Assembly (NCBI GenBank): GCA_013360185.1
Contig: JABWCO010000016.1
Span: 1-40,100 of the forward strand
Direction: 5' to 3'
Length of the DNA stretch: 40,100 nt
From: Bdellovibrio sp.
GTDB taxonomy: Bacteria > Bdellovibrionota > Bdellovibrionia > Bdellovibrionales > Bdellovibrionaceae
Shown here in pieces: positions 35,400 to 40,100 of the stretch. Every line of letters starts with the position of its first letter. The stretch's first letter is position 1. The notes under the pieces were generated by a model. That model had not been told where the DNA came from, ran no database searches, and saw only the letters and a list, made by a program, of their open reading frames with translations. The position numbers and the translations under genes are program-made.

Positions 35400-35915
35400 A
35401 TGAAGCAGTGGGTTGTTTTGGCTTTGATGGTTTTGGCAGCGGCATTCAGTCGTTTGATTCCTCATCCATGGAACTTTACGGCTGTGGGTGCGATGGCTTT
35501 GTTCGCAGGAGCTTATTTCTCTGCAAAAAAACATTCCCTGATTGTGCCATTGGCCGCTTTGTTCCTAAGTGATCTGTTTTTAGGTTTTCATGCGACGTTG
35601 GTGTTTGTTTATTTGGCTTTTTCTTTGGTGGTGACTTTGGGGTGGAGTTTGCGGGAACAAACAAGTCCCGCGCGTATTGCGGCCTTTTCGGTACTTACCA
35701 GTGCCTTGTTCTTCGTGGTTTCCAACTTCGGTGTGTGGATCACGGGTGGAATGTATGCATTTAGTTTGCAAGGCCTGGCTGAATGTTTTGTGGCCGCGAT
35801 CCCATTTTTTGGTAATCAGATCTATGGCGATTTGTTTTTCTCAGCCATTCTTTTTGGCAGCTACGAAACTTTGAAAAATATCGTTCCTGAATTAGTTCCT
35901 TCGAAACAAGTGTAA
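35400..35915 (+). CDS. DUF6580-type small membrane protein
   Basis: 171 aa with about five hydrophobic segments. The N-terminal pattern SRLIPHPWNFTAVGAMALFA, then SLIVPLAALFLSDLFLGFH, matches the DUF6580 putative transport family as I recall it; the FTAVGAMALFAGAY stretch is distinctive. It resembles the S-component size class of vitamin transporters, but no ECF partner is nearby and no substrate can be given. GGGAG precedes the ATG. The next gene begins six bases after its stop. Confidence 0.75.
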   Translation: MKQWVVLALMVLAAAFSRLIPHPWNFTAVGAMALFAGAYFSAKKHSLIVPLAALFLSDLFLGFHATLVFVYLAFSLVVTLGWSLREQTSPARIAAFSVLTSALFFVVSNFGVWITGGMYAFSLQGLAECFVAAIPFFGNQIYGDLFFSAILFGSYETLKNIVPELVPSKQV

Positions 35916-35921
35916 TTCATT

Positions 35922-37001
35922 TTGTCTTTAGCAAATGTTCCACAAAAATTAGGATTGCACCGGCCGATTCTCAAGGGGAAAGTGAATTTTCCCCTTTGTC
36001 TTGCGCCCATGGTGGGTTTGACCCACGTAGCTTTGCGCGAAGTGATGCGCGCCTATTTGCCGCAAGATGCCTTCACAATTTGGCCGACGGAGATGCTCAA
36101 TTCGCGCCGTATTCCTGGTGAAAATTTAGAAACAACTCCTGAAACCATGCGCAGTCCTTTTGAGGATGGGTTGGTTCCGCAAATCTTAGGGAACGAAGAG
36201 GACGCGATTGCCGAAAGTGTTAGGCGCTTGATTGAGTGGGGTGCAGAGGCCATTGACATCAACATGGGGTGCCCCGTACAGAAGGCGTTAAAGCACAACT
36301 ATGGTGTGGCGCTGATGGGCGATGCCAACTATGCCGCAGAAGTTGTACGTATGACGGTTAAAAATTCCTCTGTCCCGGTGAGTGTAAAATTGCGCGCTGT
36401 TGGCAGTACAAAGGAATTCGATGAATTATTAAGCTTTGTTTCTGGATTAAGAAATTCAGGAGCCGCATGGGTGTGTTTGCATCCGCGCACGGCTGCGCAA
36501 AAGCGCCGAGGCTCTGCCGATTGGGAACAGATAAAGCAACTGCATAAGGCGGTCGACTTCCCCGTTATCGGCAACGGCGACGTGCAAACGGTTGAAGACG
36601 CGATTACGATGTTACAAGAAACCGGTTGTGATATGGCGATGGCTGGACGTGGCTTAGCAGCTCGTCCGTGGATGCTGTGGCAATTGGGGGAAGAGCTGGG
36701 CTTTGCGCCTCCAACGGGTAAAGAGGGACAGAAGGCACCGCGCACTCCTGAAGAAGAGGGCGCCGAGTACGGTCGAGTTTTATTGGCTCTGTTGGCAAGC
36801 TCTCGTCGTTATTTCGGCGAAGACCTAGCGATGCGCAAAGTGCGTTTCTATGTGCGCACGACCGGAGTCTGGTTGCCCTTTGGAAATGCTTTAGTTGGGG
36901 TTTGTGCGAAAGCGCGCACGCCGGATGAGATGGTCCAGGGGATTGAGAAGTTTTTCTCTGGCCCGATTGAAATGAGCCTGCGCACGGAACTGCGTCAATA
37001 A
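35922..37001 (+). CDS. tRNA-dihydrouridine synthase (DusB-like)
   Basis: 359 aa with a TTG start six bases after the previous gene; no Shine-Dalgarno is visible, so the start is uncertain by a few codons. FMN enzyme that reduces uridine in tRNA D-loops. Motifs: LCLAPMVGLTH (26-35) for FMN, INMGCPVQKALKHNYG with catalytic Cys117, VSVKLRAV, LHPRTAAQKRRG, and VIGNGDVQTVEDA and MAGRGLAARPW at the phosphate-binding end. A perfect 9-bp hairpin AAGGGGAAA/TTTCCCCTT lies within codons 18-25. A second Dus gene lies at the right edge of the window. Confidence 0.9.
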   Translation: MSLANVPQKLGLHRPILKGKVNFPLCLAPMVGLTHVALREVMRAYLPQDAFTIWPTEMLNSRRIPGENLETTPETMRSPFEDGLVPQILGNEEDAIAESVRRLIEWGAEAIDINMGCPVQKALKHNYGVALMGDANYAAEVVRMTVKNSSVPVSVKLRAVGSTKEFDELLSFVSGLRNSGAAWVCLHPRTAAQKRRGSADWEQIKQLHKAVDFPVIGNGDVQTVEDAITMLQETGCDMAMAGRGLAARPWMLWQLGEELGFAPPTGKEGQKAPRTPEEEGAEYGRVLLALLASSRRYFGEDLAMRKVRFYVRTTGVWLPFGNALVGVCAKARTPDEMVQGIEKFFSGPIEMSLRTELRQ

Positions 37002-37008
37002 GCCTTAA

Positions 37009-37027
37009 GGCAGAGATTTACTCTGCC
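37009..37027. other. Hairpin between convergent dus and glutaredoxin genes
   Basis: GGCAGAG/CTCTGCC with a 5-base loop contains the glutaredoxin stop codon. No T-run. It may block read-through from either side. Confidence 0.4.
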
Positions 37028-37272
37028 AACATCGGCATCAATTTGCCTTCTTCGTCTAAAGCTTTCAAATCTGTATAGCCGCCCACAAGTTTGCCGTTAA
37101 TCAAGATGATAGGAACGGTTCTCCAGCCAGTTTCATTTTTTATGCGATCAATTTCTTCAGGCTTATCAGTCAGGTCAACGATGTCGTATGCAATACCTCG
37201 ACCTTCGAGGAAGTTCGCTGCTCGATCACAATAAGGACACGGATTTTTCTTATACATTAGTACTTTTGCCAT
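37018..37272 (-). CDS. grxC: Glutaredoxin
   Basis: 84 aa from the ATG at 37272 (MAKVLMYKKNPCPYC); an ATG at 37287 would add five residues, and neither has a good ribosome-binding site. Dithiol glutaredoxin that reduces disulfides with glutathione in the cytosol. CPYC active site at about 12-15, WRTVPIILINGKLVGGY with the cis-Pro (TVP) and GGY glutathione-binding residues. Size fits GrxC. Divergent from the methyltransferase gene, 46 bases between starts. Confidence 0.92.
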   Translation of the reverse strand: MAKVLMYKKNPCPYCDRAANFLEGRGIAYDIVDLTDKPEEIDRIKNETGWRTVPIILINGKLVGGYTDLKALDEEGKLMPMLAE

Positions 37273-37318
37273 AATTCTTTTTGACATAGCTTTGCAGCAA
37301 GGACAAGGTTTCTATAGG

Positions 37319-37975
37319 ATGAAATGCATACTCTGCCAAACCTCACATTCAGCTCCCTTCAAAGTCGATAAGAAGCCCCTGCGCAGTTATTTTCATTGTG
37401 CAGAGTGCGATTTGATTTTTCTTAATCCAACAGAGCGCTTAGCGCCGCAAGAAGAAAAAACTCGCTATGATCAGCATGATAGTCATGGCAGTGCGGGACA
37501 TGGTGCTTTTTTAGAGCCGTTGGTCAAAGAAATTGATGGGTATATTGGCGCGGCGAAAGTGGCTCGAGATACTCTTTCAGTATTTGATTTTGGCTGTGGT
37601 CCCCAACCGGTATTATCGCAGATGTTTGCGAGCAAAGGTTACAAGACTGCGCACTATGATTTGTACTATCATCCGAATCAAGATTTGTTGCGCAAGTCTT
37701 ATCACGTGATCACCAGTACTGAAGTGTGGGAGCATCTGTACGAGCCTCGCAAGGAAATTGAAATTTTAATGAAAGCCTTGAAAACTGGCGGCCTTCTCGG
37801 GGTGATGACCTCAGCCCACCACGGTGAGGCGGTTTTTCATGACTGGCATTATCGTCGCGACACGACTCATGTGACATTTTTTTCTGAAAATACTATGAAC
37901 TGGTTAGCAAAAACATATAAGTTGCAGATTATCAAGGCTCGCAGCCCCTACTGGGTTTTTCAAAAAATGATTTAG
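37319..37975 (+). CDS. SAM-dependent methyltransferase with N-terminal zinc ribbon
   Basis: 218 aa from the ATG at 37319, CAAGG about ten bases upstream; an upstream TTG at 37292 is possible. Residues 1-35 form a CxxC...CxxC zinc ribbon (CILC ... CAEC). Class I methyltransferase core: VFDFGCGPQPVLS (motif I), STEVWEHLYEP (motif II region), GGLLGVMTSA, and DTTHVTFFSENTM near the C-terminus, a Methyltransf_23-type pattern. The substrate is unknown; the ribbon may bind RNA or protein. Confidence 0.85.
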   Translation: MKCILCQTSHSAPFKVDKKPLRSYFHCAECDLIFLNPTERLAPQEEKTRYDQHDSHGSAGHGAFLEPLVKEIDGYIGAAKVARDTLSVFDFGCGPQPVLSQMFASKGYKTAHYDLYYHPNQDLLRKSYHVITSTEVWEHLYEPRKEIEILMKALKTGGLLGVMTSAHHGEAVFHDWHYRRDTTHVTFFSENTMNWLAKTYKLQIIKARSPYWVFQKMI

Positions 37976-37994
37976 TTTTTTGAGGGCACAAGTA

Positions 37995-38026
37995 ACAGGC
38001 TCGACCGAAAATATTTCGGTCGCCTG
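37995..38026. terminator. Strong stem-loop between convergent genes
   Basis: ACAGGC, a two-base bulge, then GACCGAAA pairs with TTTCGGTC and GCCTGT around a 3-base loop. Very stable, but with no U-tract on either strand. Confidence 0.5.
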
Positions 38027-38056
38027 TAAGATCTAAAAGTTAAAATAAATTTTGAA

Positions 38057-39343
38057 TTATAAAGCTAAAACAAGAGGGCAGTATAAAATGCCATCGGGAC
38101 TTTGATAGCGTCCTAAGTCATTCAAATACTTATTTACGGCAGCATCTTCAGCTTTTAAGGTATAAGAGTTGCCGAAGTATCGGCCGCTCATTTCGCTGGC
38201 CTTTGTTTTAAAAGCCTCGACGGGCAAACCAGAAATCCGGGAAAATGTTTTCTCGAATTCTTTAAAATAAACGTTTTTCCATTCTACATACTGACCAGCG
38301 CTAATCCACGATGGTGGGTGGTTGCCATGGAGGGGGCCAAACCCCGCGAGTATATTGTCGCGAACATTTTCTGTCTGTGTGAAGTTTGCGAAATAATATT
38401 TGGCATTGCTGTGCAGGGCTCGCATGATGCGCTTGTTCACAAAAAAGTCGGCAAGGTCACGCAGAACGATACGCCCCGTGGGACGATAGTTTGCATCAAG
38501 CTCGACTAAGAAGTTTTGCGAGTGGGGGGAATCAAACTGCATTCCCGTGCGGGCGCCGAACTCGCCCATCGCCCGAGCCACGGCTTTAATATAATGCGTT
38601 GTCCAGAATGAATAGGGATTGTTAGAGCCGTTGGCTTTGGCAATAAGAGCTCCGGCTGTTTCATGTAGTACGGCGAAGCCGGGCAGATAGATCATTCCTG
38701 ACTTGGCGTCGTTGAGGCCCGAAAGATCACGGATAACCACCGCCTGGTCAATGGCGGGAAGCTTTAAGATCGCCGGCTCATCCATGACGATCGCGTGTTC
38801 AAAGGGTCTTTTTTGTTGGATTTCATAAAGGATATCGGCATTCAGACGTGAATCGATCGCTTCGCCGACAGGTTGTTTTTTATCGGCCCATTGGCCACCG
38901 GTGTTATTGGTAGAACTTTTTACGGAAAACTGAATCTTCTTTTGCGGATCTTCAACAATATAGGAACGTGAAGCCGTTTTATAGCCCTTAAAGTAAAACT
39001 TTCTTTCAAGCTTGATGTTGTGTTCCTTAACGAAGTAAACGGCAACTTCTTCGCCCCATTTCGTGTCTTCAGGATTTAAAATCCAGCGAATGAATTTTTT
39101 CCCGTGGCGTTCAAAAATAAAGTGCTTACGATACTCTTCAGAAAAACGAGCTGCGAAGTCTGTGTCGACGAGTTCCAGGGGAATGTTAAAATGGGGTATG
39201 TCGATGGCCTCGTTACCACGCAAAGCCACGGCATTGGCTTTGGTTTCGTGATCAATTAAGGTTCTTGCGGCGGGAGTCAATGCCAACGCATTTTGTGCCA
39301 GCAAAGTAAGGCCTAAAAAGAAGCGCAGTATTAGTGGTATCAT
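38057..39343 (-). CDS. Secreted protein with a weak IucA/IucC-like motif
   Basis: 428 aa from the ATG at 39343. Signal peptide (MIPLILRFFLGLTLLAQNALA). The mature protein of about 405 residues contains GMQFDSPHSQNFLVELD followed by GRIVLRDLADFF, which recalls the H-x-QN ... RD pattern of IucA/IucC siderophore synthetases and related kinase-like folds. Other blocks, FKGYKTASRSYIVEDP and YLPGFAVLHETAGALIAKA, I do not recognise. Export of an ATP-dependent synthetase would be strange, so the resemblance may be structural only. No ribosome-binding site of note. Probably monocistronic. Confidence 0.55.
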   Translation of the reverse strand: MIPLILRFFLGLTLLAQNALALTPAARTLIDHETKANAVALRGNEAIDIPHFNIPLELVDTDFAARFSEEYRKHFIFERHGKKFIRWILNPEDTKWGEEVAVYFVKEHNIKLERKFYFKGYKTASRSYIVEDPQKKIQFSVKSSTNNTGGQWADKKQPVGEAIDSRLNADILYEIQQKRPFEHAIVMDEPAILKLPAIDQAVVIRDLSGLNDAKSGMIYLPGFAVLHETAGALIAKANGSNNPYSFWTTHYIKAVARAMGEFGARTGMQFDSPHSQNFLVELDANYRPTGRIVLRDLADFFVNKRIMRALHSNAKYYFANFTQTENVRDNILAGFGPLHGNHPPSWISAGQYVEWKNVYFKEFEKTFSRISGLPVEAFKTKASEMSGRYFGNSYTLKAEDAAVNKYLNDLGRYQSPDGILYCPLVLAL

Positions 39344-39489
39344 CTCACGTTCCAGTTTTAACAATATGCCGGAAAAGCCCGGGCTGAGTCCCTATTTACA
39401 AGGTTTGTACCGGGTTCTAAAACAATTTATCTGGTGCTGAGATGTCTAAAGTTTTGCCACACACAATTTTGGGCGGCGAGGTGCGTTTT

Positions 39490-40100
39490 TTAGGAGAGAG
39501 TGTTTGCGCAAATTCGCTCAAGCTTTTCTTTAAAGTCCGAAGGCTTTTTTAAGATCTTGATCTCATCAAATACGGCTTTAGCTTCGGGATTTTTTAACGA
39601 CAAAGCTTTGAGCCACTGCTTGGAACGCGACACCGCAAAGTAGTCGTTAATATACAATGTGCTCGACTCAAAGAATGCCGGCAACAAAGCCTTGGCGCGC
39701 AGCCAAGACATTTCTTCAACAGGTTCGTTCGCTAGACTTTGTTTAATCTGATTAAAGATATACGGATTGCTCATCACTCCACGACCGATCATATAGTCCT
39801 GGCAGTCGGTGACTTCAACACAACGATGAAAATCAGCGACATTCCAGATTTCGCCGTTCGCAATAATCTTAATTTTGGTTTTTTCTTTAATCTTAGGGAT
39901 CCACTCCCAATACGCCGGGGGTTTGTAACCATCGGTTTTTGTACGACAGTGAATCGTTAACCAGTTGGCATTGGCTTCTTCGACGGCTTGGGCGATTTCT
40001 ATACATTTGGTCGGTTCGTCAAAGCCTAAACGGATTTTTGCGGTCACAGGAATCCCAGCCGGGACAGCCTTACGAACTGTATCAACGATCGTAAAAACAC
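39490..40100 (-). CDS. dusC: tRNA-dihydrouridine synthase DusC, 5' end outside window
   Basis: C-terminal 202 codons. The frame is open to the right edge (VFTIVDTVRKAVPAGIPVTA...), so the apparent start near 40047 is internal. DusC-type motifs: VTAKIRLGFD, LTIHCRTKTDGY, KIIANGEIWN and YMIGRGVMSNPYIF, with the Dus phosphate-binding loop. The GEIW motif favours DusC over DusA/DusB. It modifies U16 in E. coli tRNAs. The catalytic cysteine lies outside the window. Confidence 0.9.
   Translation of the reverse strand, partial: VFTIVDTVRKAVPAGIPVTAKIRLGFDEPTKCIEIAQAVEEANANWLTIHCRTKTDGYKPPAYWEWIPKIKEKTKIKIIANGEIWNVADFHRCVEVTDCQDYMIGRGVMSNPYIFNQIKQSLANEPVEEMSWLRAKALLPAFFESSTLYINDYFAVSRSKQWLKALSLKNPEAKAVFDEIKILKKPSDFKEKLERICANTLS

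Overview
The window looks like a chromosomal segment of a Bdellovibrio-type predatory bacterium. The grounds are gene content rather than a database match: a long secreted trimeric-fibre protein of the kind described as mosaic adhesive trimers in Bdellovibrio, a type IV pilin followed by a TPR-like gene, many lipoproteins and secreted proteins of unknown function, a subtilisin and a matrixin-like protease, several promoters resembling sigma-28 (FliA) sites, and housekeeping genes of deltaproteobacterial/Bdellovibrionota character. Base composition is moderate by eye. I see no tRNA, rRNA, CRISPR array, insertion sequence or prophage.

Layout. 1-698: 5' part of an NAD-type isocitrate dehydrogenase (minus strand), then a 460-base structured intergenic stretch. 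1159-7214: accessory secreted or unknown genes: a matrixin-like lipoprotein protease, a 78-aa protein, a coiled-coil protein ending in an Hsp20-like domain, small unknowns, a two-repeat cytosolic protein and two lipoproteins. 7568-12958: tight minus-strand operon lnt > mutS2 > lipase maturation factor. 12993-13775: zinc-ribbon membrane protein. 13772-21604: minus-strand surface, secretion and motility block: subtilisin; an operon of small lipoprotein > 963-aa fibre > two tandem DUF1554 proteins; and a methyl-accepting chemotaxis protein. 21748-24056: lytic transglycosylase with a short coding remnant behind it. 24181-27818: clpS > clpA > htpX proteolysis genes. 28010-29240: pilA and a TPR-like gene. 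29355-32739: dnaJ and dnaK. 32814-40100: a secreted unknown, acetyl-CoA synthetase, a DUF6580 membrane protein, two tRNA-dihydrouridine synthases, glutaredoxin, a methyltransferase and a large secreted unknown.

The most interesting system is the fibre operon and its surroundings. Three successive minus-strand units (subtilisin, fibre operon, chemoreceptor) and one further unit (3457-3765) each have upstream a site with an exact 11-base spacer resembling TAAAGTTT-N11-GCCGATAA. If these are real FliA promoters, then chemotaxis, a surface adhesin with two companion lectin-like proteins, and a secreted protease would be switched on together with the flagellum, as expected for prey search and attachment. 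This rests on motif matching by eye and needs transcription-start data.

Other notable points: an 11-bp inverted repeat covering the htpX ribosome-binding site, tandem 26-bp-spaced repeats upstream of pilA, a T7G7 tract inside the putative acs promoter spacer, strong stem-loops without U-tracts at several gene ends, and two convergent gene pairs that share a TTAA stop overlap.
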